64,000 nucleotides of DNA from Romeriopsis sp046049545 (GTDB lineage Bacteria; Cyanobacteriota; Cyanobacteriia; Leptolyngbyales; Leptolyngbyaceae), in NCBI GenBank assembly GCA_046049545.1, contig JBJORF010000008.1:1-64000 (forward strand). The letters are read 5' to 3'. Shown in pieces: positions 52,023-60,960 of the stretch. Below the pieces are notes generated by a model. The model saw nothing but the letters and a program-made list of their open reading frames with translations, ran no database searches and was not told where the DNA came from. Numbering within the stretch: position 1 is the first letter of the stretch; every line of letters starts with the position of its first letter. A program made the translations under genes and the position numbers.

Positions 52023-53432
52023 GTGATGCTTGCCCGGTCAGTGCTGATGTCTCTGGAATTTCCTGCTTTTCAATCTTGGTGGCGGTCGCGTTGGCGGCAA
52101 AAGCTGATGTCGTTGGCGGCAGTTATGCTGTTGTCCAGTACATCGCTGACAGGCTGTAGCTTGCCGGAAGTAACGGCTGAAAGTCGGCTGTTTTCCCCTG
52201 TCACACTGGAATTCGTTGACGATTATACGCTGCCCCCAACGCTGCTCAAGGATGTCCCTGTCGGTGGACTCTCCGGGCTAACCTATGATCCGAAAAGCGG
52301 CGGATTCTATGCGATTTCTGACGATCGTAGCGGCTTCTCGCCCGCGCGGTTTTACAGCATTACGCCGAAAATTGGTACCGATAAGAAGACGGGTAATCTG
52401 AAAATCAAAACCGTCGAGATCATCGCCAAAACGGCCTTGAGTAAAGAAGACGGCAAACCCTACGATCGTAACCAAATTGACCCGGAAGGCATTGCGCTCT
52501 CGCCGCGCGGCACGGTGTTCATCTCCACGGAAGGCGATGCCCGCAGCGGTTTAGCACCTGCGATCAATGAATACGATCTCACCACAGGTGCGTTGATTCA
52601 GGCGCTCCCGATTCCTGACATCTACAAGCCGAAAAAAGGCCCTAATGGTGTCCTGGAAGGGGTTCAAAATAATAAAGGGTTTGAGAGTCTGGCAATTAAT
52701 ACGGACGCAACGGGGGATCTGTTCCGAGTTTTTGCCGCGATCGAGCATCCGCTAGAGCAGGATCGCAATCCCCCCCCCGCCCCGCCAAAATCCCCATCTC
52801 CCGATGCGCCCCCCGAATCTCCTGTCCCCATTCCTCCTGATCGGCTCCGGATGCTGCACTACGCTGCAACCACTGGGCGTACCGATTTAGTCGGCGAATA
52901 TGTCTATGAACTGGATCCGGCCCCGATCGGCACCCTTGAACATGGCCTCTCGGAAATTTTGGCATTGGATAATGCGGGGCGATTTTTGGCGTTGGAGCGA
53001 TCGCTGGGCCTTGCCGGCTTCAGCGCGAAGTTGTACCAATTCACCTTTGCCGGGGCGCAGGATGTGCAGTCAATGTCCAGCCTGCGGGGATTGCCAGCGG
53101 ATTGGCAAGCGATTCGCAAACGGCTCATGCTGGATTTGACGCAAATTGGTGTGAAGCTCGACAATCTTGAAGGGATGACCTTCGGCCCACGCTTACCCGA
53201 TGGCTCCCAGAGCCTTTGGATCGTCAGCGACGATAACTTTGATAAAGACCAGAACACCCAATTCTTGTTGTTCCGGATCAAAGCAGGCGAAGCGGAGACT
53301 GAAGCAACTGATTCCACGGCTAGCCCAGGCAGTCCGCCGCCGACCCCAACGGTACCGGTACCCGATAAAGCACCCGATAAAGTGCTGGCACCCAATCCTG
53401 CGCCTAACCCCACTGTTCCTTCCACGCCCTAA
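52023..53432 (+). CDS. Phytase-like (esterase-like) lipoprotein
   Basis: This protein (up to 469 residues) has a basic N-terminus, a hydrophobic stretch (LMSLAAVMLLSSTSL) and a lipobox LTGC near residue 45, so it is exported and lipidated. The mature part begins with LKDVPVGGLSGLTYDPKSGG and contains GFYAISDDRSG, IDPEGIALSPRGTVFISTEG and LDNLEGMTFGPRLPDGSQSL followed by WIVSDDNF, the beta-propeller pattern of the esterase-like phytase family. A proline-rich loop (DRNPPPAPPKSPSPDAPPES) and a proline/threonine-rich tail are low-complexity. Starts GTG 52023, ATG 52026 and ATG 52047 are all possible. Confidence 0.85.
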   Translation: MMLARSVLMSLEFPAFQSWWRSRWRQKLMSLAAVMLLSSTSLTGCSLPEVTAESRLFSPVTLEFVDDYTLPPTLLKDVPVGGLSGLTYDPKSGGFYAISDDRSGFSPARFYSITPKIGTDKKTGNLKIKTVEIIAKTALSKEDGKPYDRNQIDPEGIALSPRGTVFISTEGDARSGLAPAINEYDLTTGALIQALPIPDIYKPKKGPNGVLEGVQNNKGFESLAINTDATGDLFRVFAAIEHPLEQDRNPPPAPPKSPSPDAPPESPVPIPPDRLRMLHYAATTGRTDLVGEYVYELDPAPIGTLEHGLSEILALDNAGRFLALERSLGLAGFSAKLYQFTFAGAQDVQSMSSLRGLPADWQAIRKRLMLDLTQIGVKLDNLEGMTFGPRLPDGSQSLWIVSDDNFDKDQNTQFLLFRIKAGEAETEATDSTASPGSPPPTPTVPVPDKAPDKVLAPNPAPNPTVPSTP

Positions 53433-53438
53433 AGCACC

Positions 53439-54071
53439 ATGACCGATTTGATCGTATCGCCAAAGGCAAACTCAACGGCCCCTGACCTCAAAACCCTTGT
53501 CCAGTGGATGGCGGGCGAATTTAGTAATCAAGCCCAGGCGTTTGAGAATCCGCCGTTCTTTGCCCACATTCGGGTTTGTATGCGCCCGATCGATTGGGGA
53601 TTTTTCGGCGGTTTTGGGATCTTCCTAGAGCAGGCCTATGACTTCGCGATCGATCAGCCCTACCGGATTCGGGTATTGCAATTTATTGAAGAAGATGGAC
53701 TGATCCGTGTGCCCCACTATCGCCTCAAAGACGAAGCCGCCTTCAAGGGTTCTGCCCGCGATCGCGCCAAACTTGCGACGCTCACCCTCGCTGACCTCGA
53801 ACCGATGTGCGGCTGCGGCATGGATGTGGAATGGACAGGCAGCGGCTTCAAGGGCCGCGTTGAGCCGGGCAAACAATGCCTCGTCGATCGCAAAGGGCAG
53901 ATGACTTATCTAGATAATGAATTTGAAGTCCTGGACCAGGGCAAAACCCTGATGAGCCTCGATCGGGGCCGCGATCTGGAAACGGACGAACGAATTTGGG
54001 GGTCGATCGCGGGGCCATTCCACTTCACCCGCGTCCAGGATTTTGGTACCGAAGTCCCGGCTGCACAATAG
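53439..54071 (+). CDS. CpcT/CpeT-family phycobilin lyase
   Basis: The 210-residue protein matches CpcT/CpeT, which attach phycocyanobilin or phycoerythrobilin to beta-subunit cysteines of phycobiliproteins. Visible blocks are LVQWMAGEFSNQAQAFENPP at the start, EQAYDFAIDQPYRIRVLQFI near residue 67, LADLEPMCGCGMDVEWTGSG near residue 117 and the C-terminal RDLETDERIWGSIAGPFHF. It follows the phytase-like gene by six bases and is probably co-transcribed; the functional link between them is unclear. The cpc operon is not in the window. Confidence 0.92.
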   Translation: MTDLIVSPKANSTAPDLKTLVQWMAGEFSNQAQAFENPPFFAHIRVCMRPIDWGFFGGFGIFLEQAYDFAIDQPYRIRVLQFIEEDGLIRVPHYRLKDEAAFKGSARDRAKLATLTLADLEPMCGCGMDVEWTGSGFKGRVEPGKQCLVDRKGQMTYLDNEFEVLDQGKTLMSLDRGRDLETDERIWGSIAGPFHFTRVQDFGTEVPAAQ

Positions 54072-54195
54072 AATTCGTAACCTCATCGAGTGTCTGAGCG
54101 ACGTTCATTACGTTTTGCCTTGGGTATCCTGAAAGTTAATGCGCGATCGTGTAGTGCTCGATCGTGAATCAACTACTTTTAAGGATTTACTTCCC

Positions 54196-54783
54196 ATGGG
54201 TATCGGGCTAATCATTTTTCTTCTGGCATTGGTTGGGGTCGTCGCCTTCATCTTAATCGGGGCCTATAACGATCTCGTCGCTTCGCGGAACCGCTACAAA
54301 AACGCCTATGCCCAGATCGACGTGCAATTGCAGCGGCGCTACGACCTGATTCCGAACTTGGTCGAGACCGCCAAAGGCTACATGAAGCACGAGCGCGAAA
54401 CCCTCGAAGCCGTGATCGCCGCCCGCAACAATGCCTACAACGCCAGCGCCCAAGCCGCCCGCAATCCCGGCGATGCCCAAGCCATGGCCGACCTCGGCAC
54501 CGCTGAAGCCGCCCTCACAGGCACCCTCAGCCGCTTCATGGCCCTCTCCGAAGCCTATCCTGACTTGAAAGCGGATTCGACGATGAACCGCGTCATGGAA
54601 GAACTCTCCTCCACGGAGAACAAAGTCGCCTTCGCCCGTCAAGCCTTCAACGATGCCGTGACGAACTACAACACCAAGCGCGAAATCTTCCCGAATAGTC
54701 TGGTAGCAGGTAGCTTTGGCCCGGCGGAACTCTTGGAAGAAGCGGCTCCCGAAGTGCGTCAAGCCCCGCGCGTCTCGTTCTAA
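54196..54783 (+). CDS. LemA-family membrane protein
   Basis: The 195-residue protein has one N-terminal membrane helix (LIIFLLALVGVVAFILIGAY) followed by the LemA pattern: LVASRNRYKNAYAQIDVQLQ and RRYDLIPNLVETAKGYMKHE, then NDAVTNYNTKREIFPNSLVA. LemA proteins form a coiled-coil-rich four-helix domain of unclear function and are often paired with HtpX-like proteases, as here. I prefer ATG 54196 over 54139 because the helix follows directly. Confidence 0.93.
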   Translation: MGIGLIIFLLALVGVVAFILIGAYNDLVASRNRYKNAYAQIDVQLQRRYDLIPNLVETAKGYMKHERETLEAVIAARNNAYNASAQAARNPGDAQAMADLGTAEAALTGTLSRFMALSEAYPDLKADSTMNRVMEELSSTENKVAFARQAFNDAVTNYNTKREIFPNSLVAGSFGPAELLEEAAPEVRQAPRVSF

Positions 54784-54828
54784 GTCGCCTCTTTAGATTG
54801 CATCGTCCGTTCCAAATCCTAGGCATCC

Positions 54829-56877
54829 ATGAACTTCTTCGAGCATCAAGATCAAGCCCGTCGCCAAACAAAAAAGCTGATGGCCCTGTTTGTCGCCTCG
54901 ATCGGCACGTTGGTAATCGGCGTTTATGGTGTGGCGATGTTGACTTTGGTGAATACAGCGCCGTCATTGCTCCGCAGTAGTGCTTGCCGTCGGGCGGGCT
55001 ATTACACCGCGAAACAGGTGGCCCGCTGTAAGTCGGTTAATTGGGTTCAGCCGCAGATCTTTCTGGGGATTGCAGGGGTGACGATCACGATCATCCTGCT
55101 CGCCAGCCTGTACAAGATCAACCAGCTCAAGGCAGGTGGTAACGTCGTCGCCGAGTCCATGGGTGGGCGGCTGGTTGATGCCAATACCCGTGATGAGGCC
55201 GAACGCACCCTGCTGAATGTGGTTGAAGAAATGGCGATCGCTGCGGGAACTCCGGTGCCAGCGGTCTACCTGCTCGATCACGAAATGGGCATCAATGCCT
55301 TCGCCGCTGGATTTACCCCGAACGATGCTGTGATCGGCGTGACGCGGGGCAGCTTGGCGCAATTTACTCGCGATGAATTGCAGGGCGTGATCGGTCACGA
55401 GTTTAGCCACATTCTCAACGGCGACATGCGGATGAACATCACGCTCATGGGTTGGCTCCATGGGATCCTCTGCATTTATCTGATCGGTCGTGGTTGCCTA
55501 GAGGTGGGCCGGGGCGATCGGGATGGCAATGTATTCGCCTACTTCGGCATTGGGTTGATCGTCCTAGGCAGTTCGGGACTCTTCTTCGGGCGACTGATGC
55601 AAAGCGCGATTTCTCGCCAACGCGAATACCTCGCCGATGCTTCCGCCGTGCAATTCACCCGCAATCCCGACGGCATCGCCACCGCCCTGGAAAAAGTCGG
55701 CGGCATCGGTTCGCGGGTCGAAGCCTCAGCGGCCCAAGGTGCAAGCCATATGTTCTTTGGCAATGTCTTGAGTTCCTGGTGGTCGGGGGAAATGTTTGCC
55801 ACGCATCCGCCGATCGCCGATCGGGTCGCCCGCGTCAAAGGCTTGCGCCCTGGGGATTATGCCGGATCGGTCGATCGGGCCGCAGCGACTTCCAGTTCAT
55901 TCAGCAACAGCAATCCTTTCGCTGCGAATGTGACGGGGTTTACTTCCAGCTCGGCACCGACCCAGTCAGCTTGGACATCGGCATCACTGCCTGAAGCCGT
56001 CATCAGCACCACACCAGAGCAAGTCATCACCCAAATCGGCACCGTCGATCCTGGCCATTACGACTACGCCAAGGGCTTACTGGCCCAGATTCCGAGTGAT
56101 TTACGATCGACCCTCCGCGATCCCCACCAAGCCCCGCGCCTGATCTATGCCCTGATGCTCGATCGGGAAAATCCCTTCACCGCCCAAGCCCAAACCGACT
56201 ATCTGCGCCAAATCGAAGATGCCGCAGGCGTTGAGCAAGTGCTGCAATTCCAGACCCAACTCAATCGCCTCGATCGACGCGTAGACCTACCACTCGTCGA
56301 TCTCGCCATCGCCGCCCTGCGACAAAAACCGCCCCAGGACTGCCAGCGCATTCTGAAAGCCGTCCATGAACTGGCCAAAGTCGATGGCCAATGGAGCCTC
56401 GCCGAGTTTGTCACCTGCCTTGTCCTCCAGCATCGTCTCCAGCCCCACATCACCCAAAGCGCCACACCCCCCGCGATCGCCTACAAAGACATCGCCCCCG
56501 TTTGGGACAACTGCCTCCAACTGATCAGCGCCCTCGCCAAAGTCGGTAACCCTGACCCGAAAAACGCCGAATTCGCCTTCCGATCGGGCCTCGCTCGCCT
56601 CCCCGGAGCGACGCAAAATCCCATCCCCGCTGCGCTTCCCACCTGCAACCTGCTCGAACTGCGCCAAACCCTCGACAAACTCCGCCTCGTCAGCCCCAAA
56701 CTCAAACAGGGCATCGTCGATGCCTGCTCCCAAACCGTTCTGATCGACCAACAAGTCACCGCCAAAGAGGCCGACCTGCTGCGCGCGATCGTGATCCTAC
56801 TGGACTGCCCCATTCCCCCCTTCCTCGACCACGCCAAAATCCCCAACCCACCTCAAAAACAATCCATCTCGGGTTAG
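54829..56877 (+). CDS. HtpX-like M48 metalloprotease with C-terminal extension
   Basis: The 682-residue protein has two N-terminal membrane helices, the zinc motif VIGHEFSHILNGDMRMNI near residue 188, two further helices, and the third ligand region QREYLADASAVQFTRNPDGI near residue 264. This is the HtpX/M48 core (about 1-345). The last 300 residues form a soluble helical extension (YDYAKGLLAQIPSDLRSTLR, PLVDLAIAALRQKPPQDCQR), much longer than in HtpX (about 290 residues in total). With LemA 45 bases upstream it probably acts in membrane protein quality control. Confidence 0.93.
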   Translation: MNFFEHQDQARRQTKKLMALFVASIGTLVIGVYGVAMLTLVNTAPSLLRSSACRRAGYYTAKQVARCKSVNWVQPQIFLGIAGVTITIILLASLYKINQLKAGGNVVAESMGGRLVDANTRDEAERTLLNVVEEMAIAAGTPVPAVYLLDHEMGINAFAAGFTPNDAVIGVTRGSLAQFTRDELQGVIGHEFSHILNGDMRMNITLMGWLHGILCIYLIGRGCLEVGRGDRDGNVFAYFGIGLIVLGSSGLFFGRLMQSAISRQREYLADASAVQFTRNPDGIATALEKVGGIGSRVEASAAQGASHMFFGNVLSSWWSGEMFATHPPIADRVARVKGLRPGDYAGSVDRAAATSSSFSNSNPFAANVTGFTSSSAPTQSAWTSASLPEAVISTTPEQVITQIGTVDPGHYDYAKGLLAQIPSDLRSTLRDPHQAPRLIYALMLDRENPFTAQAQTDYLRQIEDAAGVEQVLQFQTQLNRLDRRVDLPLVDLAIAALRQKPPQDCQRILKAVHELAKVDGQWSLAEFVTCLVLQHRLQPHITQSATPPAIAYKDIAPVWDNCLQLISALAKVGNPDPKNAEFAFRSGLARLPGATQNPIPAALPTCNLLELRQTLDKLRLVSPKLKQGIVDACSQTVLIDQQVTAKEADLLRAIVILLDCPIPPFLDHAKIPNPPQKQSISG

Positions 56878-57030
56878 ATGACAAAACCTTTAATTCATCG
56901 ATCGTTTAACTTGCCTTAACCCAAAGCCAATCAGCATCGGGAAAAGCTCGAATCTTGTCGCCAAGCGGAGGCCAAAACCTGGTAGATTTGGCAACGAATA
57001 CCGCAGCACAGAAATTTCCCGATTATTCCC

Positions 57031-58179
57031 ATGAGAGTCCTTGTTATTGGTGGCGATGGTTATTGTGGTTGGGCGACGGCGCTCTATCTGTCGAATCGGG
57101 GCCATGAAGTGGCTATCCTCGACAGTTTGGTGCGGCGGCATTGGGATGCCCAGCTTCAGATCGGCACCCTCACCCCGATCGCCCCGATCCAGCAGCGATT
57201 ACAGCGGTGGCAAGACCTCACTGGGAAAAAAATCGACCTGTTCGTGGGTGACATCTGTGACTACAGCTTTTTGATCAACTCAATGCGGCAGTTCAAGCCG
57301 GATGCGATCGTCCACTTCGGCGAACAGCGATCGGCCCCCTTCTCGATGATCGATCGTGAGCATGCCGTCCTGACCCAAAGCAACAACGTCATCGGCAACC
57401 TCAACATCCTCTACGCGATCAAAGAGGAATTTCCTGACTGCCACCTGGTCAAACTCGGCACCATGGGCGAATATGGCACCCCGAACATCGACATCGAAGA
57501 AGGCTACATCACGATCGAGCACAACGGTCGCAAAGACACCCTCCCCTACCCCAAACAGCCCGGCTCCTTCTACCACCTCTCCAAAGTTCACGATACCCAC
57601 AACATCCACTTCGCCTGCCGCGTCTGGGGTTTGCGGGCCACGGATTTGAACCAAGGCATCGTCTACGGTGTCTTGACCGAAGAAACGGGCATGGACGAAC
57701 TGCTAATCAACCGACTCGACTACGACGGCATCTTCGGCACCGCCCTGAACCGTTTCTGCATCCAAGCCGCGATCGGGCATCCTCTCACCGTCTATGGCAA
57801 AGGCACCCAAACCCGTGCCCTGCTGGATATTCGCGACACCATCCGCTGCGTTGAGATTGCGATTAATAGTCCCGCCGATCGGGGCGAATTCCGGGTCTTC
57901 AACCAATTCACCGAGCAGTTCAGCATCAACGACCTCGCCCACAAAGTCCAAGAAGCCGGAACCGCGATCGGCCTCAAAGTCGAAGTCAACGAAATCGAGA
58001 ACCCCCGCGTCGAACTGGAAGAGCATTACTTCAACGCGAAAAACACCAAGCTGATCGATCTGGGTTTACAGCCCCATTATTTATCGGATTCGCTGTTGGA
58101 TTCATTGCTCAATTTCGCGACCAAGTACAAGGATCGCGTGGACATGAACGAAATCTTGCCCAAGGTGAAATGGAAATAA
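57031..58179 (+). CDS. sqdB: UDP-sulfoquinovose synthase
   Basis: The 382-residue short-chain-type enzyme makes UDP-sulfoquinovose from UDP-glucose and sulfite for the thylakoid lipid SQDG. The NAD site is VLVIGGDGYCGWATALYL near residue 4; the catalytic region has LVKLGTMGEYGTPNIDIEEG near residue 142 and the tyrosine/lysine pair in PGSFYHLSKVHDTHNIHFAC near residue 180. The length is typical. sqdX follows after a 161-bp repeat element. Confidence 0.97.
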   Translation: MRVLVIGGDGYCGWATALYLSNRGHEVAILDSLVRRHWDAQLQIGTLTPIAPIQQRLQRWQDLTGKKIDLFVGDICDYSFLINSMRQFKPDAIVHFGEQRSAPFSMIDREHAVLTQSNNVIGNLNILYAIKEEFPDCHLVKLGTMGEYGTPNIDIEEGYITIEHNGRKDTLPYPKQPGSFYHLSKVHDTHNIHFACRVWGLRATDLNQGIVYGVLTEETGMDELLINRLDYDGIFGTALNRFCIQAAIGHPLTVYGKGTQTRALLDIRDTIRCVEIAINSPADRGEFRVFNQFTEQFSINDLAHKVQEAGTAIGLKVEVNEIENPRVELEEHYFNAKNTKLIDLGLQPHYLSDSLLDSLLNFATKYKDRVDMNEILPKVKWK

Positions 58180-58185
58180 CCCACC

Positions 58186-58346
58186 CCGTAGGGGCGCGCA
58201 TCCCGCGCCCACCGACCCATCCCGCACCCACCCGCACCGCCACCCACCAAAATGGCCGATCGCGGGTTGAATTGCCCGATCGATCACCCCTGGTCGATCG
58301 GGGGTCATTGCGATAGATTAAGGGCGCGGAAAGCGCGCCCCTACGG
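58186..58346. mobile_element. 161-bp MITE-like element with terminal inverted repeats
   Basis: The left end CCGTAGGGGCGCGCATCCCG (continuing CGCCC) and the complement of the right end, CCGTAGGGGCGCGCTTTCCG (continuing CGCCC), match at 23 of 25 positions. The interior has no coding capacity and holds smaller palindromes around CGATCGATCACC and GATCGGGGG. No transposase is present. It occupies nearly the whole sqdB-sqdX spacer. Confidence 0.7.
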
Positions 58347-58355
58347 ATACAACCT

Positions 58356-59483
58356 ATGCGAATCGCTCTCTTCACCGAAACCTACCTCCCCAAAATCGAC
58401 GGCATCGTTACCCGCCTCAAACACACCGTCACCCACCTCCACCGCCAAGGCCACACCGTCCAAGTCTTCTGCCCCGACTACGGCCTCACCGAATATAACA
58501 ACGTCCCGATCGTCGGCATCCCCGGCTTCCCCCTCCCTCTCTACCCCGAACTCAAACTCGCCCTTCCCCGGCCCGCGATCGGCAAAGCCCTCAAAGCCTT
58601 CAACCCCGATCTGATCCATGTGGTAAACCCCGCCGTCATCGGCCTCGCCGGGGTCCACTACGCCCGTAAGTGGCAGCTCCCCCTCCTCGCCTCCTATCAC
58701 ACCCACCTCCCCTCCTACCTCAAGCACTACAAACTCGCCGCCCTCGAACCGCTCCTCTGGAACCTCCTCAAAACCGTCCACAACCAAGCCCAACTCAATC
58801 TCTGCACCTCCACCGCCATGGTCGAAACCCTCACCGCCAAGGGCATCGATCGCACCGACCTCTGGCAGCGCGGTGTGGACACCGAAACCTTCCGCCCGGA
58901 ACTGGCCAGCGCGGAAATGCGCGATCGGCTCTCCCAAGGCCATCCCGAAGCCCCCCTACTGCTCTACGTCGGTCGCCTCTCCGCCGAAAAAGAAGTCGAC
59001 CGGATCAAAGCCGTCCTCACTGCCATCCCCAACGCCCGCCTCGCCCTCATCGGCAACGGCCCCGCCCGCACCCAGCTCGAACAACACTTCGCCGATACCA
59101 ACACCCACTTCGTCGGCTACCTCCAAGGCGAAGAACTCGGCAGCGCCTACGCTAGCGTCGATGCCTTCATCTTCCCCTCCCGCACCGAAACCCTCGGTCT
59201 TGTCCTCCTCGAAGCCATGGCCGCTGGCTGTCCCGTCATCGCTGCCAACGCGGGCGGTATCCCCGACATCGTCACCCACGGCGAAAACGGCTTCCTCTTC
59301 AATCCCACCGATCCCAACGGTGCTATCACCGCCACCCAAGCCTTATTTGCTGACCCCGAGGCCCGATCGCACCTCCGCACTAACGCCCGTGCCGAAGCCG
59401 ATCGTTGGAGCTGGGCCGCCGCCACCCAGCAACTGACCGGGTTTTATCAACAGCTTACTGGGGAAAACCCAACTGGAACTTAG
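58356..59483 (+). CDS. sqdX: SQDG synthase glycosyltransferase
   Basis: The 375-residue GT4 enzyme transfers sulfoquinovose from UDP-sulfoquinovose to diacylglycerol. It begins MRIALFTETYLPKIDGIVTR; other motifs are LASYHTHLPSYLKHYKLAAL near residue 110, LYVGRLSAEKEVDRIKAVL near residue 205 and the EX7E region FPSRTETLGLVLLEAMAAGC near residue 275. It belongs with sqdB upstream in the sulfolipid pathway. A repeat element of 161 bp separates the two genes. Confidence 0.96.
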   Translation: MRIALFTETYLPKIDGIVTRLKHTVTHLHRQGHTVQVFCPDYGLTEYNNVPIVGIPGFPLPLYPELKLALPRPAIGKALKAFNPDLIHVVNPAVIGLAGVHYARKWQLPLLASYHTHLPSYLKHYKLAALEPLLWNLLKTVHNQAQLNLCTSTAMVETLTAKGIDRTDLWQRGVDTETFRPELASAEMRDRLSQGHPEAPLLLYVGRLSAEKEVDRIKAVLTAIPNARLALIGNGPARTQLEQHFADTNTHFVGYLQGEELGSAYASVDAFIFPSRTETLGLVLLEAMAAGCPVIAANAGGIPDIVTHGENGFLFNPTDPNGAITATQALFADPEARSHLRTNARAEADRWSWAAATQQLTGFYQQLTGENPTGT

Positions 59484-59485
59484 CT

Positions 59486-59740
59486 TTACGCATTCGTCGG
59501 CACCATCAACCCGCGTCGAATCGCCTCAACCAACGCATCCGTCCGCCACAGCCAAGCCTCACTATAAGCCTGCAATAATTCCCCCAGTTCCGTTGGCTCA
59601 TTATCCGTCAGCGTTCCGGCACGCTGCTTCGCCGACAGCAATGCCAACCGCGCCGTCTGCGCTGCGGGCAACTTCGCATTCGCCAACTCAAGAATCGCCC
59701 GATCGGAGAGTTGAGCAACGGGCAGCAATGGGTCAATCAT
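59486..59740 (-). CDS. Small cyanobacterial hypothetical protein
   Basis: This 84-residue protein (LSDRAILELANAKLPAAQTA, LSAKQRAGTLTDNEPTELGE, LWRTDALVEAIRRGLMVPTN) resembles short helical proteins common in cyanobacteria and often encoded beside HNH or other small nuclease genes. No nuclease partner is next to it here; the neighbours are sqdX (convergent) and an ABC permease, so it may be an orphan antitoxin-like gene. Function unknown. Confidence 0.65.
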   Translation of the reverse strand: MIDPLLPVAQLSDRAILELANAKLPAAQTARLALLSAKQRAGTLTDNEPTELGELLQAYSEAWLWRTDALVEAIRRGLMVPTNA

Positions 59741-59785
59741 AGGAAAAATTCGCTGGAAAATTACACTGCGGGAACATGGGCAGAA

Positions 59786-60670
59786 CTACCGCTGTCGCTT
59801 CTCCGTCAACTCACTCAACCCCTCACCCAACAGCGACAACCCCACCACCATTACCGTCATCGCTAACCCCGGAAACAGCGCCGTCCACCACACGCCCCCT
59901 GTCGCCAACGCATCCAACGCCTGCCGCAAATCCTGTCCCCACTCCGCCACCTCATCCGGCAACCCCAACCCCAAAAAGCCTAATCCCCCTAACGTCAGCA
60001 CCGCATCCGCCGCATTCAACGTCAAAATCACCGGCACACTCTGAATCACATTCTGCGCCAGATACCGCCACAGCACCCGCCAAGTCGAAGCCCCCATCGC
60101 CTGCGCCGCCTCAACAAACACCTCCGTCTTCACACTGATCGTTTGGTTTCGCACCACCCGAAAATACTGCGGAATATAAGCAATACTCAACGCCAGCGCC
60201 GCATTCAGCACCCCTCGGCCCACCACAAACGCCAACGTCACCGACAGCAGCAGCCCCGGCAGTGTGTAGATCGTATCCATCATGAACAGCAGCACCCGAT
60301 CGAGATTCCCGCCCAGATAGCCACTCACCATCCCCAGCGGCACCCCGATCGCCAAACTCAACACCGTCGCCAGCAGCACCACCTGCACCGCCGCCTGCGA
60401 CCCAAACACCGTCCGACTGAACACGTCATACCCCAACCGCGTCGTCCCAAACCAATGCCCCCCCGAAGGCGGCTGATGCGGCGGATTACTCAAAAACTCA
60501 CTCGGGTTCTGCAACAGCCCGATCGCCTGAAACAACGGCGCAATCACCGCCAACCCGACAAATCCCAGCGTCATCCAAGCCCCCAGCCAGGTCAGCTTCT
60601 GGGAGAGGGAAGGCCGATCGGGCCGCTTCAGCAGTCCAAGCAAGGGGTTCAACACACGGGATGCAGCCAT
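59786..60670 (-). CDS. DppC-like ABC transporter permease
   Basis: The 294-residue membrane protein is a binding-protein-dependent permease of the peptide/nickel (DppC/OppC) type. Landmarks are the periplasmic HWFGTTRLGYDVFSRTVFGS near residue 72, and the EAA-loop EVFVEAAQAMGASTWRVLWR near residue 180 that contacts the ATPase. The C-terminus is GLSLLGEGLSELTEKRQR, the usual DppC ending. I start at ATG 60670; a GTG/ATG 33 bases further upstream is less likely. The other transporter subunits are not in the window. Confidence 0.92.
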   Translation of the reverse strand: MAASRVLNPLLGLLKRPDRPSLSQKLTWLGAWMTLGFVGLAVIAPLFQAIGLLQNPSEFLSNPPHQPPSGGHWFGTTRLGYDVFSRTVFGSQAAVQVVLLATVLSLAIGVPLGMVSGYLGGNLDRVLLFMMDTIYTLPGLLLSVTLAFVVGRGVLNAALALSIAYIPQYFRVVRNQTISVKTEVFVEAAQAMGASTWRVLWRYLAQNVIQSVPVILTLNAADAVLTLGGLGFLGLGLPDEVAEWGQDLRQALDALATGGVWWTALFPGLAMTVMVVGLSLLGEGLSELTEKRQR

Positions 60671-60960
60671 AGGGAGAGTCCAGTCACAGCAAGAATCTAG
60701 CAACCACCATACCGAAACCCGCGATCGACAGCAACGGCCGGACGGAACACAGCCTCAAGGAATTCATCCCAAAGATCACGCCGCGTATAAAATGAACAAA
60801 ACCAATCGCCATAGCCGATGACCTAGCGCGATCGGTTCTATTCCAGGTACCGTATTCTTCCAGAAACAGCCTGCACGATACGGTAATTGTGACCCTATAG
60901 CTGGGCATATTCACTGCGTAAGTCATATTTGTACCCCCTTAACCTGAGGAAATTGCCCAG

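Noticed and set aside
60684..60926. 80-codon minus-strand frame upstream of the permease
   Set aside because: No ribosome binding site and no family resemblance; it lies where the promoters of two divergent genes are expected.
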